From Accumulibacter sp. (GTDB lineage Bacteria > Pseudomonadota > Gammaproteobacteria > Burkholderiales > Rhodocyclaceae): a stretch of 64,000 nucleotides of DNA. Under the pieces are notes generated by a model. It was given only the letters and a program-made list of their open reading frames with translations, did no database searches and had not been told where the DNA came from. How positions within the stretch are numbered: the first letter of the stretch is position 1; every line of letters begins with the position of its first letter. Below are positions 26,448 through 35,503 of this stretch, piece by piece. Location of the stretch: contig NZ_JAPUVR010000081.1 of assembly GCF_029255125.1 (NCBI RefSeq), positions 1 through 64,000 on the forward strand, in the 5' to 3' direction. The position numbers and the translations under genes are program-made.

Positions 26448-28435
26448 TGTCTTCCGATCGGCAGTGTGATGACGAAAATCGAACCACCAGCGGGATTCGC
26501 TTCAACCCACAGGCGGCCGTGGTGGAACTCGATGATCGAGCGACAGATACTCAGGCCCATCCCCATTCCGTCAGCCTTGGTCGAGAACAACGGCGTGAAC
26601 AGTTTCTCTTCTATTTCGGGCGGAATTCCCAGGCCGTGGTCGATCACCCGGATCTCCATCTGCTGCTCGACCTGGCTCAGCTTGACCGTCAGCCGGCGCC
26701 GCTCAGCAGGCATTTCGCTCATCGCCTCAATGCCATTGCGCATCAGATTGAGCAGAACCTGCTCGAGCATCACCCGATCGGCCGGCAGTTCGGGACGCAT
26801 TCCCTGGATCTCGCGCTGTATGCGTACGCCGCGACTCTTGGCGGCGCCTTCGATGAAGCCGATGCTGTCGTCGATCACCTCGGCAAGGTCGCAGGGCGCC
26901 AGCTTGGGCTCGCTCTTGCGAACGAAGTCATGCACGCGGCGGATGATGTGGCCCGCGCGCTGCGCCTGCACGGCCAGCTTGCCAAGCGCTTCCTTGAGCT
27001 GCTCGGGCGTGAAGTTGCCCGTGGTCAGCTTGTTCATGCAGCCGGCGGTGTAGCTGGTGATGGCGGCCAGCGGCTGGTTCAACTCGTGCGCCAGTGTTGA
27101 CGCCATCTCACCCATGGTGACCAGGCGAGCGGTGATCTGCAATTTTTCTTGCTGTTGGCGGGCGAGGTCTTCGGCACGCTTGCGCGCCGTGACGTCGATG
27201 ATCGATCCCATCCAGCCGGTCTGTCGTCCGTCGCTGTCGATCAGCGGCGCTTCATAGACCAGCGCGTCGAAGCGGCTGCCATCCTTGCGCATCAGGCGGA
27301 TTTCGAAACCTTCGTGTGGCGCATTACCCTCCAGCACGGAATTGTGCAGGTGCAGCGTACGTTCCATTTCTTCCGGCGCCCAATAGGGCATCGGCGGATC
27401 GCGGCCGATCAGTTCGTCACTGCGGAAGCCGACCATGCGCAGGAATGCCGGGTTCGCGTAGGTGACCCGGCCGGCGAGGTCGCGCGCCCGCATGCCGACC
27501 ATCAGCGAATCCTCCATCGCCTTGCGGAAGGCGTACTCCGAGCGTAGCGCCTGCTCGGCCAGCAGGCGTCGCTGTATCGATCCGCGCACCGCCCACAGGC
27601 TCCAGAAAACCGCCGCGGCAAGAATCACCATCAGCGTCGAAATCAGTGTCTGGGCCAGATTGTCGGCAGCGCGATAGGCAGTGGCCTTGAGCGTCATGCC
27701 GTAACCTGGTGGCTCGAAGCTGACCGCGTAGGTCAGCGTCGTCGGCGAAGCGTCGACCTTCGACTTGCTGGCCAGCGTCTGACCATTCCCGTCAAGGATG
27801 CGCAGCAAATAGCGTTCGGCAAACCACCAGGGGACCTGATGCTTGAGCAGACCGTTCAGCGAGTAGACGCCGAGCAGCGTGCCTCGGTGGCGACCGCCGC
27901 GAAAGAGGGGAACGTAGATCTCGAACTGGACGGCATCATTGAGCGCGTAGGCATCGCTATAGACGGGGTTGCCCAAGCGGACGAGCTCGAGCGATCGGCT
28001 CACCCGGTCCTCGCCAAAAGGCCCGGGTTCGACGCGCGGCAGGGCAGGGTTGGGCATGCCGGCCACCGTCTTGCCGCTGGCATCGATCCAGAGCAGTTGC
28101 TGCAGCTCGGAATTGTTCTTCAGAATATGCCGCGCGCGGAGATCGAAGAGCGGATGCGGTTTGCGCGTTTGCGTCAGATCGAGAGCGAGTTGCTGCAGTT
28201 GTTCCGAGTGCCCGTCGAGGTGGAAGCGCAGGCTCTGTTCTAGCCACAGCACGTCTGCAATCAGCGTTGCGCGTTGCTCTTCGACTTCGTTGCGGTGCAA
28301 TAGCCAAAGCAGGGCGATGAGCAGGGCGAGCAGCAGTCCGACCGCCAGGCGCAGGATCGACAGGTACCAGTTCGACCACTTCAGCGGAGCAAGCGGCCGG
28401 CGGTCCGCCGCCAGGGGAGTGGACGTGTCGTACAT
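26444..28435 (-). CDS. dctS: DctS-like membrane sensor histidine kinase
   Basis: This 663-residue kinase has TM1 at about 27-46, a large periplasmic sensor (about 50-262), TM2 at about 263-283, PAS (about 300-420), HisKA with STLAHELNQPLAAI (His 450), and HATPase with the N box (LNLMRNGIEAM), G1 (IDHGLGI) and G2 (GMGMGLSICRSII). The HELNQPL form and overall layout match DctS. It is divergent from dctP across about 200 bases that contain an inverted repeat. It likely senses external C4-dicarboxylate and phosphorylates the downstream regulator. Confidence 0.88.
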   Translation of the reverse strand: MYDTSTPLAADRRPLAPLKWSNWYLSILRLAVGLLLALLIALLWLLHRNEVEEQRATLIADVLWLEQSLRFHLDGHSEQLQQLALDLTQTRKPHPLFDLRARHILKNNSELQQLLWIDASGKTVAGMPNPALPRVEPGPFGEDRVSRSLELVRLGNPVYSDAYALNDAVQFEIYVPLFRGGRHRGTLLGVYSLNGLLKHQVPWWFAERYLLRILDGNGQTLASKSKVDASPTTLTYAVSFEPPGYGMTLKATAYRAADNLAQTLISTLMVILAAAVFWSLWAVRGSIQRRLLAEQALRSEYAFRKAMEDSLMVGMRARDLAGRVTYANPAFLRMVGFRSDELIGRDPPMPYWAPEEMERTLHLHNSVLEGNAPHEGFEIRLMRKDGSRFDALVYEAPLIDSDGRQTGWMGSIIDVTARKRAEDLARQQQEKLQITARLVTMGEMASTLAHELNQPLAAITSYTAGCMNKLTTGNFTPEQLKEALGKLAVQAQRAGHIIRRVHDFVRKSEPKLAPCDLAEVIDDSIGFIEGAAKSRGVRIQREIQGMRPELPADRVMLEQVLLNLMRNGIEAMSEMPAERRRLTVKLSQVEQQMEIRVIDHGLGIPPEIEEKLFTPLFSTKADGMGMGLSICRSIIEFHHGRLWVEANPAGGSIFVITLPIGRQ

Positions 28436-28520
28436 GACGGGCCATCATAGCCAACTTGTTGCGCGATCGGTAGCTCCTGCGCGCCCGGCGAGTGGCGCCG
28501 GCTCGCCCCAGGCGGGCGCG

Positions 28521-28555
28521 ATTGTGGGTTTCCACAGATTGCGGATTTCCACAAT
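28521..28555. promoter_or_regulatory. Inverted/direct repeat in the dctS-dctP divergent region
   Basis: ATTGTGG (28521-28527) is mirrored by CCACAAT (28549-28555). An inner palindrome TGTGG-GTTT-CCACA spans 28523-28536, and TTTCCACA occurs twice, 17 bases apart. The cluster lies about 85-120 bases upstream of the dctP ATG and is the most likely regulator (DctR) binding region. The assignment is inferred from position. Confidence 0.55.
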
Positions 28556-28639
28556 ATGCAACGTGCGAGCGATTTGTGATATTGACGCGGTACCCCGGGC
28601 TTGGCCCGTTTTCAACCCAGAAACTCAGGAGGAGACACC

Positions 28640-29653
28640 ATGAAGATATCTGCTTTGCTTTTCGGTCTGCTGGCTGGCACGCTATCCGCACTGCCTTTGG
28701 GCGCCCTCGCGCAGCAGCCGATTGTCATCAAGTTCAGCCATGTGGTGGCGCACGACACACCGAAGGGTCTGGCCGCCGAATTCTTTGCCAAGAAGGCTGG
28801 CGAGATGACCAAAGGCAAGGTGAAGGTTGAAGTCTATGCCAACTCCACGCTGTACAAGGACAAGGAGGAAATGGAGGCGCTGCAGCTGGGCGCCGTGCAG
28901 ATGCTGGCGCCGTCGTTGGCCAAATTCGGCCCGCTCGGCGTCAAGGAGTTCGAGCTGTTCGATCTGCCGTACGTGTTCGACAACTACACCGAACTGCACC
29001 GGGTAACGCAGGGGCCGGTCGGGCAAAGCCTGCTCAAGAAGCTGGAGCCCAAGGGCGTTACCGGCCTGGCTTTCTGGGACAACGGTTTCAAGTCGTTCTC
29101 GGCGAACACGCCGATCAAGACGCCGGCTGATCTGAAGGGCAAGAAGCTGCGCATTCAGTCGTCGAAGGTGCTGGAAGAGCAGATCCGCGCGCTCAGCGCG
29201 CTGCCCCAGGTGATGGCCTTCTCGGAAGTCTATCAGGCGCTGCAGACGGGCGTCGTCGATGGCACCGAGAACCCGGTTTCCAACCTCTACACGCAGAAGA
29301 TGCATGAAGTCCAGAAGTATTTGACGATGACCGAGCATGGGTATCTCGGCTACGCCGTCATCGTCAACAAGAAATTCTGGGAGGGACTGCCGGCTGATGT
29401 GCGCGGACAGCTCGAAGCGGCGATGAAGGAATCGACCGCCTACGCCAACAAGATCGCCAAGGAACAGAACGAGAAGGATCTGGAAGGCGTCAAGAAGTCG
29501 GGCAAGACGCAGGTGTATGTGCCGAGTGCGGAAGAGAAACTGGCCTTCAAGAAGGCGCTCGCCCCGGTGCACGCCAAGATGGAATCGCGTATCGGGAAGG
29601 ATCTGCTGCAAGCCGTCTATAAGGAAACCGGTTTCGATCCGAACAAGCTCTGA
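28640..29653 (+). CDS. dctP: TRAP transporter periplasmic C4-dicarboxylate-binding protein DctP
   Basis: The 337-residue DctP-family protein has a Sec signal peptide (1 to about 24, ending ALA before QQPIVIKFSHVV). Family motifs include FSHVVAHDTPKGLAAEFF, DLKGKKLRIQSSKVLEEQ (with the Arg that binds the substrate carboxylate), VYQALQTGVVDGTENP and LTMTEHGYLGYAVIVNKKFWE. ATG 28640 was chosen for its AGGAGGAG Shine-Dalgarno. It delivers dicarboxylates such as malate, succinate or fumarate to DctQM. A hairpin just downstream probably makes dctP more abundant than the membrane subunits. Confidence 0.95.
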   Translation: MKISALLFGLLAGTLSALPLGALAQQPIVIKFSHVVAHDTPKGLAAEFFAKKAGEMTKGKVKVEVYANSTLYKDKEEMEALQLGAVQMLAPSLAKFGPLGVKEFELFDLPYVFDNYTELHRVTQGPVGQSLLKKLEPKGVTGLAFWDNGFKSFSANTPIKTPADLKGKKLRIQSSKVLEEQIRALSALPQVMAFSEVYQALQTGVVDGTENPVSNLYTQKMHEVQKYLTMTEHGYLGYAVIVNKKFWEGLPADVRGQLEAAMKESTAYANKIAKEQNEKDLEGVKKSGKTQVYVPSAEEKLAFKKALAPVHAKMESRIGKDLLQAVYKETGFDPNKL

Positions 29654-29675
29654 GCACGACGGAAGAGCACGCAAT

Positions 29676-29706
29676 AGCCCGCTGGGGGGCCTGATCCCGG
29701 CGGGCT
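29676..29706 (+). terminator. Intercistronic hairpin between dctP and dctQ
   Basis: AGCCCGC (29676-29682) pairs with GCGGGCT (29700-29706), extended by further G-C pairs, and is followed by TTCTTTTC. This looks like a partial intrinsic terminator. In binding-protein-dependent operons such elements lower expression of the distal membrane genes. Confidence 0.65.
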
Positions 29707-29736
29707 TCTTTTCAGGCAGGCGGGGGAGTCATTGCC

Positions 29737-30453
29737 ATGAAAATTCTGGATCACCTCGAGGAGTGGCTGATCACCTTCCTCATGGGGGCTGCGACGACGA
29801 TCATCTTCTTCTCTGTTGCCCATCGCTATTTGTCGGGAATGCCGATTCCCGGGCTGCAGGACTGGCTGCTCGGACTGAACTTCGGCTGGGCGCAGGAGCT
29901 GTGCATCATCATGTTCGTCTGGATGGCCAAGTTCGGCGCTGCTTACGGCGTTCGCACCGGCATACACGTCGGCGTCGATGTGCTGATCAACCGGATGACT
30001 GGCCGTACGCGCGCCAAGTTCGTCGTTTTCGGTCTGCTCGCCGGCGCCTTGTTCACCGGAATCGTCGGCACCCTGGGCGCCAATTTCGTCTGGGAAAACG
30101 GTTTCCACTACTGGCTGTACACCTCGCTGGGCTGGGATCCGGGCGACGTTCCCGAGGGGCCGACGACGCCTGACCTCGAGTGGCCAACGTGGATCGTCTA
30201 CAGCGCGATCCCGCTCGGTTCGAGCCTGATGTGCTTCCGCTTCCTGCAGGTTGCGGTGAGTTTCATCCAGACCGGCGAGCTGCCACACCATGATCATGGG
30301 CATGTTGACGGTCTGGACGAAACGCCGCCGGCCGACGAGATCACGCCCTACGAGATGGAGGACAACCTGCATCCGCACGATCTGACCTACAGGAAGCGCC
30401 ATCCGGAGGACGATGCCGGCAATCCGTCGAACAAGGGAGGAAAACAACAGTGA
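29737..30453 (+). CDS. dctQ: TRAP transporter small membrane subunit DctQ
   Basis: This 238-residue four-helix membrane subunit (DctQ family) starts MKILDHLEEWLITFLMGAATT and has the conserved block FGWAQELCIIMFVWMAKFGAAYGVRTGIHV (as two shorter family motifs, WAQELC and GIHVGVDVL). It forms the transmembrane complex with DctM. It has a hydrophilic C-terminal tail of about 45 residues, rich in His, Asp and Glu (from HHDHGHVDG), that typical DctQ proteins lack. The stop overlaps the dctM GTG start. Confidence 0.93.
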   Translation: MKILDHLEEWLITFLMGAATTIIFFSVAHRYLSGMPIPGLQDWLLGLNFGWAQELCIIMFVWMAKFGAAYGVRTGIHVGVDVLINRMTGRTRAKFVVFGLLAGALFTGIVGTLGANFVWENGFHYWLYTSLGWDPGDVPEGPTTPDLEWPTWIVYSAIPLGSSLMCFRFLQVAVSFIQTGELPHHDHGHVDGLDETPPADEITPYEMEDNLHPHDLTYRKRHPEDDAGNPSNKGGKQQ

Positions 30454-31733
30454 ATGCAACCATCATCTTCCTGATCCTGCTGGTCCTCATGCTGACCGGC
30501 ATGCCGATCTCGATCTCGCTCGGCCTGACGGTACTCAGCTTCCTCTTCATGTTTACCCAGGTGCCGCTCGAATCGGTTGCGCTGAAGCTGTTTACCGGAA
30601 TCGAGAAGTTCGAGATCATGGCCATTCCGTTCTTCATTCTGGCCGGCAACTTCCTGACCCACGGCGGCGTTGCCCGACGCATGATCAAGTTTGCCACCAG
30701 CATGGTCGGCCATTGGTACGGCGGCCTCGGTCTGGCTGGCGTGCTGGCCTGCGCGCTGTTTGCCGCGGTCTCCGGTTCGTCGCCCGCGACGGTCGTCGCG
30801 ATCGGCTCGATCCTGATGCCGGCGATGGTCAAGGCGGGTTTCCCGAACAAGTTCGGGGCCGGGGTGATCACCACTTCAGGGGCATTGGGAATCCTGATTC
30901 CCCCATCGATCGTGATGGTCATGTATTCGGTCGCAACCAATACATCGGTCGGCGCGCTGTTCATGGCCGGCGTGATTCCGGGGATCATTCTCGCCTCCGT
31001 GCTCGGTGGCGTCACCTGGTTCCGCGCGCGCAAGTTCGACTATCCGCGCATGCCGAAAGCGTCTTTCGGCGAACGGGTGAGCGCGTTTCGCGAGTCGGTA
31101 TGGGGTCTGTTCCTGATCGTCGTCGTCATGGGCGGGATCTACAGCGGTATGTTCACCCCGACCGAAGCGGCGGCGATGAGCGCCGTCTATGCCTTCTTCG
31201 TCGCGGTCTTCGTGTATAAGGACCTGACGATGAAGGACGTGCCACGCGTCCTGCTGAACTCGGCCAACATGTCGGCGATGCTGCTCTACATCATCACCAA
31301 CGCCGTCCTTTTCTCGTTCATCATGACCAACGAGAACATCCCGCAGGCGCTGGCCGACTGGATGCTGGGTCATGGCCTGGGGATGATTGCCTTCCTGCTC
31401 GCGGTGAACATCATCCTGCTGCTCGCCGGTAACTTCATGGAGCCGTCGTCGATCGTGCTGATCTTTGCCCCGATTCTCTTTCCGGTAGCGATGAAGCTGG
31501 GAATCGATCCGGTGCATTTCGGCATCCTGATGACCGTCAACATGGAAGTCGGCATGTGCCACCCGCCGGTCGGGCTCAACCTCTACGTCGCTTCGGGGAT
31601 CACCAAGATGGGGATCACCGAACTGACCGTCGCCGTCTGGCCGTGGCTGCTGTCGATGCTCGTCTTCCTGGTCGCCGTCACCTATGTGCCGATCATGTCG
31701 ACCTGGTTGCCGAAGACGCTGGGAATGATGTAG
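30450..31733 (+). CDS. dctM: TRAP transporter large membrane subunit DctM
   Basis: This 427-residue polytopic ion-transporter-superfamily protein catalyses sodium- or proton-driven dicarboxylate import. Typical stretches are MAIPFFILAGNFLTHGGVARR, AAVSGSSPATVVAIGS, GALGILIPPSIVMVMY and MTVNMEVGMCHPPVGLNLYV. It starts at GTG 30450 (GGAGG nine bases upstream), overlapping the dctQ stop. A strong hairpin follows ten bases after the stop. Confidence 0.95.
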   Translation: MNATIIFLILLVLMLTGMPISISLGLTVLSFLFMFTQVPLESVALKLFTGIEKFEIMAIPFFILAGNFLTHGGVARRMIKFATSMVGHWYGGLGLAGVLACALFAAVSGSSPATVVAIGSILMPAMVKAGFPNKFGAGVITTSGALGILIPPSIVMVMYSVATNTSVGALFMAGVIPGIILASVLGGVTWFRARKFDYPRMPKASFGERVSAFRESVWGLFLIVVVMGGIYSGMFTPTEAAAMSAVYAFFVAVFVYKDLTMKDVPRVLLNSANMSAMLLYIITNAVLFSFIMTNENIPQALADWMLGHGLGMIAFLLAVNIILLLAGNFMEPSSIVLIFAPILFPVAMKLGIDPVHFGILMTVNMEVGMCHPPVGLNLYVASGITKMGITELTVAVWPWLLSMLVFLVAVTYVPIMSTWLPKTLGMM

Positions 31734-32502
31734 CGACAGGCCGTGGCTGCGCCGCTGCCAGCGGCGCAGCCACGCAGCAGATACTGCCGATGTCCCCAAT
31801 AAGCGCGTGTCGGGCGACCGGCACGCGTTTTCCGCTTTCTGTGACCGGTGCGCAATTGGAAGCGCGACTATCAATCAGGCCGCCCGTCGACGCCTGTGCC
31901 CCGGGGCAGTCCCACACGTGGCTTGCCCCGGGGCAAACACGCAGCCAACCGATGTCCTGATATCCAGCGGGTATGGACTGAATCGAAGCCGTGCGGCCTA
32001 CTTCCTGATCAACGGCCAAGCTGGCCTTGCTGTGGCGGGAAACCCGATGACACAAAACGGGAACTCCGGCGATCAGGCGCGTATGGGCTGAGCGATCGGG
32101 CAGCGTCCTGTGCCGGGCGTGGCTCCGCCTCGCCCTTCTTGTCATGTTCCCGCCATGGTTGAAGCTGCTGCCGCAGCCCTTTGACGGGCGAGGGCGATGA
32201 CTCATCCGCTTGTCCTGCTTTCCGGAACCGCGTCTTTTCCGCGGAGTCGCTTCGCTTGCCTGGTTTCTGGCGTCAGGGTTGCGCGAACGGATTCCAGCTT
32301 GACGAGCGCGCTGCGAGAGTCCTACACTGCGCCGCCTACCTCGGATTTCCTATCCGTCGCTGACCATCGCTCTGCCGTCTTCGACCTGAAAGGCTGCCTT
32401 CTCACCGTGCGGCGCGTGTTGCGGCCGTGCAGGAGCGTCCGCCGACGGCGCGCCCCGCGACGGGGCCGGATTCGAAGGTAGCCACCCTGGTAAGGAGACA
32501 CT
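31734..32502. other. 769-base non-coding flank between dctM and the NeuD-like gene
   Basis: Apart from the dctM hairpin no gene can be supported. Open frames on both strands lack start signals and recognisable similarity. The segment at about 32141-32230 is a diverged copy of 33428-33500 on the other side of the NeuD-like gene; shared strings include TTGTCATG, GTTGAAGC and CCGCTTGTC. A Shine-Dalgarno (AAGGAG) for the next gene lies at the right end. Confidence 0.6.
31743..31773 (+). terminator. dctM: Strong hairpin after dctM
   Basis: A perfect 14-base-pair stem (GTGGCTGCGCCGCT / AGCGGCGCAGCCAC) with a 3-base loop (GCC) lies ten bases after the dctM stop. No T-run follows, so it may be a transcript-stabilising or Rho-assisted end rather than a classic intrinsic terminator. 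Confidence 0.7.
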
Positions 32503-33159
32503 GTGAAACACCTCATTGCTGTGTACGGCGCCAGCGGCTGTGGGCGCGAAGTCATGCCCCTGGCGCGCCACAGCGCGCGTGCCGCAAGCGGTGACGACGA
32601 CACGATCGAACTGGTGTTCGTGGATGACGGCTACGCGTGTGGTGAGGTCAACGGGCACCGCTTGCTCACCTATGCTCAGTTTTTGGCAGAGCCAGCCGGG
32701 CGGCGCAGCGCAACTCTGGCCATTGCCAATAGCAGCGTGCGCGAGCGCTTGGCGGCACAGTGCGTTGCGGACGGCGTAGAACCGTTCGAGGTGGTCGCTG
32801 CCAACGCCTGTGTGCTCGACTGCAACGCCATTGGAGAGGGTGCCATCCTTTGTGGCTTCACCACGGTGACCTCCAATGTGCGCATCGGGCGCTACTTCCA
32901 CGCGAACATTTACTCCTCCGTTGCGCACGACTGCGTGCTTGGGGACTTTGTCACACTGGCGCCGTCGGTGAAGGTAAACGGCAATGTAGTCGTCGAAGAG
33001 CACGCCTACATCGGCACGGGAGCCATCATCAAACAGGGCAGTCCAGGCAATCCGCTGGTCATTGGCAAGCGTGCCGTCATCGGAATGGGTGCCGTGGTCA
33101 CCAAGTCCGTACCGGCCGGCGCAACCGTGGTTGGCAACCCTGCTCGTATTCGGGAGTAA
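32503..33159 (+). CDS. NeuD/PglD-family sugar O-acyltransferase (orphan)
   Basis: This 218-residue protein has an N-terminal Rossmann-like nucleotide-sugar-binding part (MKHLIAVYGASGCGREV) and a C-terminal left-handed beta-helix of hexapeptide repeats (NAIGEGAILCGFTTVTSNVRIG, HAYIGTGAIIKQG, IGKRAVIGMGAVVTKSVPAG). Its catalytic His is probably in SSVAHDCVLGD. The family acetylates amino sugars for glycans or protein glycosylation using acetyl-CoA. GTG 32503 follows AAGGAG. No other sugar or glycosyltransferase gene is near, and about 770 non-coding bases flank it on each side. It may be a remnant of a glycan cluster or a recent insertion. Confidence 0.88.
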   Translation: MKHLIAVYGASGCGREVMPLARHSARAASGDDDTIELVFVDDGYACGEVNGHRLLTYAQFLAEPAGRRSATLAIANSSVRERLAAQCVADGVEPFEVVAANACVLDCNAIGEGAILCGFTTVTSNVRIGRYFHANIYSSVAHDCVLGDFVTLAPSVKVNGNVVVEEHAYIGTGAIIKQGSPGNPLVIGKRAVIGMGAVVTKSVPAGATVVGNPARIRE

Positions 33160-33943
33160 CGAAGCGACTTTGCTCCAACACTTGTCGATTCGGCCACTTC
33201 ATGCGGACGAAGGGGTAGCCGCTGTAACGCGCGGACTGGCCTCGGCGGCCAGGTGAACTTTGTAGACGCACGAAAGATCGCCGGCTCGCTTCGTGCGGGT
33301 ACCGTGCGTAGGTGTGGTGGGGACATGCGCTGTCGCGTTGGTCAACGCCGTGCCGGCAGGGACTGTTCCCCTTTGGAATCGGCACGGGCGGCGATGTGAT
33401 CGCACCGCGCACCATGTAGCGTCCGTGTTTGTCATGCTCCTGCTCCTGTTGAAGCCGCCGCGGCAGCCGTTCGTACCGCTTGTCGTGCTGCCCACGAACC
33501 GGGGACCGGCGCTCGGCCGAGTTAGCCGGCTGGCGCAATGCCTACCGGTTCGCTGACGCCTGATCCCACCCAGATCCCCTGTCGCGCGCGTATGTCGGAC
33601 AGGCGTGTGTCTGCGCATCCTTGCTCGAGAGGAGTCCTCGCACGAGGCGCAAGGTCGGCAACACTTCCTTGTGTTCGTCGACAGAACCTGTGGACCGTGA
33701 ACAGCGAGGCTGCGGGTGAAGCGGAACGCGGAACCCGGGCCAGCGTGATCGTCCAGGCTGCTGTCGACAGGCCGAATGCCTTGGCATACCACCTCGCTCT
33801 GCCGTCAGGCGTACTCTTGATTGCGCCGCCTGCGCCTGGCAATTCCGGCATGAACGCCGCGACTGTTGGTATAATCTCGGATTAGCTTTCTAGAGACATG
33901 ATTTGCCGTCCTTTTTCGTCCACCCCCGTTGGGAGAGTTGCTC
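33160..33943. other. 784-base non-coding flank between the NeuD-like gene and ndk
   Basis: No supported gene. Long minus-strand frames are low in conserved features and lack starts. The part at 33428-33500 resembles 32141-32230. When both copies are read on the minus strand in the same frame they give similar peptides (NGCRGGFNRSRSMTN versus KGCGSSFNHGGNMTR), so the repeat may once have been coding. The ndk promoter lies at the right end. Confidence 0.6.
33867..33875 (+). promoter_or_regulatory. ndk: Extended -10 promoter for ndk
   Basis: TGG-TATAAT forms an extended -10 element (TG at 33867-33868, TATAAT at 33870-33875), about 68 bases upstream of the ndk ATG. No good -35 is visible, as is common for extended -10 promoters. 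It probably drives the long ndk-to-der operon. Confidence 0.6.
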
Positions 33944-34372
33944 ATGGCTAGCGAACGTACCCTGTCAATCATCAAACCCGATGCCGTTGCCAAGAACGTC
34001 ATCGGGAAGATCTATTCCCGCTTCGAATCGAACGGCCTGAAGGTCGTCGCCGCGAAAATGGCCTGGCTGTCGCCGCAGGAGGCGGGTGCTTTCTATGCCG
34101 TGCATAAGGATCGCCCGTTCTTCAAGGATCTGGTGTCCTTCATGATCTCGGGTCCGGTGATGATCCAGGTGTTGGAAGGCGAAAATGCCATCTCCAAGAA
34201 CCGCGAATTGATGGGTGCGACCGATCCGAAGAAGGCCGATCCGGGAACCATTCGCGCGGACTTTGCCGAGTCGATCGATGCCAACGCCGTACACGGTTCC
34301 GATGGCGAGGAGACGGCGCGCACCGAGATCGCCTTCTTCTTTCCGGCAATGAGCGTCTATACCGGCCGCTGA
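33944..34372 (+). CDS. ndk: Nucleoside diphosphate kinase
   Basis: This 142-residue enzyme moves the gamma-phosphate of ATP to NDPs through a phospho-His. The signature is NAVHGSDG, with the catalytic His. The start [21 protein letters not shown] is typical. Length matches the family. It is the first gene of a housekeeping operon conserved in Rhodocyclaceae and other betaproteobacteria. Confidence 0.97.
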   Translation: MASERTLSIIKPDAVAKNVIGKIYSRFESNGLKVVAAKMAWLSPQEAGAFYAVHKDRPFFKDLVSFMISGPVMIQVLEGENAISKNRELMGATDPKKADPGTIRADFAESIDANAVHGSDGEETARTEIAFFFPAMSVYTGR

Positions 34373-34390
34373 TTTTTGACCCGCGGGCAC

Positions 34391-35503
34391 ATGGCGATCA
34401 ATCTGCTCGATTTCGACGCCGCCGGGCTGACCGGACTCTTCGCCGAACATGGCGAGCGCGCCTTCCGCGCCCGCCAGGTTCTGCGCTGGTTGCATCGTTG
34501 CGGCCAGGTCGACTTCGCCGACATGACCGATCTTGCCCGAAGCCTGCGGGAAAAGCTCTCTACGCTCGCGATCATCAGTCCGCCGGCGATCGTGGCCGAC
34601 CGTCTGGGCGAAGACGGAACGCGCAAGTTTCTCTTCGCCGTTGGTGGCGGCAACGCGGTCGAAGCGGTTTTCATTCCCGAGGTCGAGCGCGGAACCTTGT
34701 GCATTTCAACGCAGGCCGGCTGTGCGCTCGACTGCTCGTTCTGTGCAACCGGTAAGCAAGGCTTCAATCGCAACTTGAGCGTCGGCGAAATCGTCGGGCA
34801 GTTGTGGCAGGTCAGGCACGCACTGGGCGCCTACTCGGGCCGGGAGGCAGCCGGGGAGCGGGTAATCAGCAATGTCGTCTTGATGGGGATGGGCGAGCCA
34901 CTGGCCAACCTGGATAATGTCATCGTCGCCCTGCGCCTGCTGCTCGACGACAACGCCTACGGTCTCTCGCGCCGCCGGGTCACCGTGTCAACTTCCGGCC
35001 TCGTCCCGGCGATCGACCGCCTGCGCGAGGAGTGTCCGGTAGCGCTCGCGGTTTCGCTGCACGCGCCGAACGATCGTCTGCGTGATGAACTGGTTCCGAT
35101 CAACCGCAAGTACCCTTTGTCCAGCGTGCTGGCGGCGTGTCTGCGCTATCTGCAACGGGCGCCGCGAGATTTCGTTACTTTCGAGTACATCATGCTCGAC
35201 GGCGTGAACGACTCGGACGCGCAGGCGCACGAGCTGCTCGCCCTGCTGCGTGAGGTGCCTTGCAAGCTGAACCTCATCCCCTTCAATCCGTTTCCAGGCA
35301 CTTCGTATCGCCGTTCGCCAGCCACGCGCATCCGGCGTTTTGCCGAGATATTGCTCTCCGCCGGCGTCGTCACGACGACCCGCAAGACGCGCGGTGACGA
35401 CATCGCCGCAGCTTGTGGGCAATTGGCGGGCCAGGTGCACGATCGCACGCAGCGTACCCGACAGTATGCGGTTCACCTCGTCCACAGCGGCCTGCCACAA
35501 TGA
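34391..35503 (+). CDS. rlmN: Dual-specificity 23S rRNA/tRNA adenine-C2 methyltransferase RlmN
   Basis: This 370-residue radical SAM enzyme methylates C2 of A2503 in 23S rRNA and A37 in some tRNAs. It contains the 4Fe-4S CxxxCxxC motif ([14 protein letters not shown]), GMGEPLAN and the C-terminal catalytic Cys region. ATG 34391 was preferred to an upstream TTG because it gives the family's usual N-terminus (MAINLLDFD). It lies 18 bases after ndk and overlaps pilW by ATGA. Confidence 0.96.
   Translation: MAINLLDFDAAGLTGLFAEHGERAFRARQVLRWLHRCGQVDFADMTDLARSLREKLSTLAIISPPAIVADRLGEDGTRKFLFAVGGGNAVEAVFIPEVERGTLCISTQAGCALDCSFCATGKQGFNRNLSVGEIVGQLWQVRHALGAYSGREAAGERVISNVVLMGMGEPLANLDNVIVALRLLLDDNAYGLSRRRVTVSTSGLVPAIDRLREECPVALAVSLHAPNDRLRDELVPINRKYPLSSVLAACLRYLQRAPRDFVTFEYIMLDGVNDSDAQAHELLALLREVPCKLNLIPFNPFPGTSYRRSPATRIRRFAEILLSAGVVTTTRKTRGDDIAAACGQLAGQVHDRTQRTRQYAVHLVHSGLPQ

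Noticed and set aside
31807-32091. Plus-strand frame of 94 codons after dctM
   Set aside because: The composition is random-looking and no start signal was seen; a minus-strand frame covers the same bases equally well.
33199-33792. Minus-strand frame of 197 codons upstream of ndk
   Set aside because: No ribosome-binding site, no conserved motif, rich in Arg/Thr/Ser, and overlapping the diverged repeat. It is treated as non-coding or decayed.
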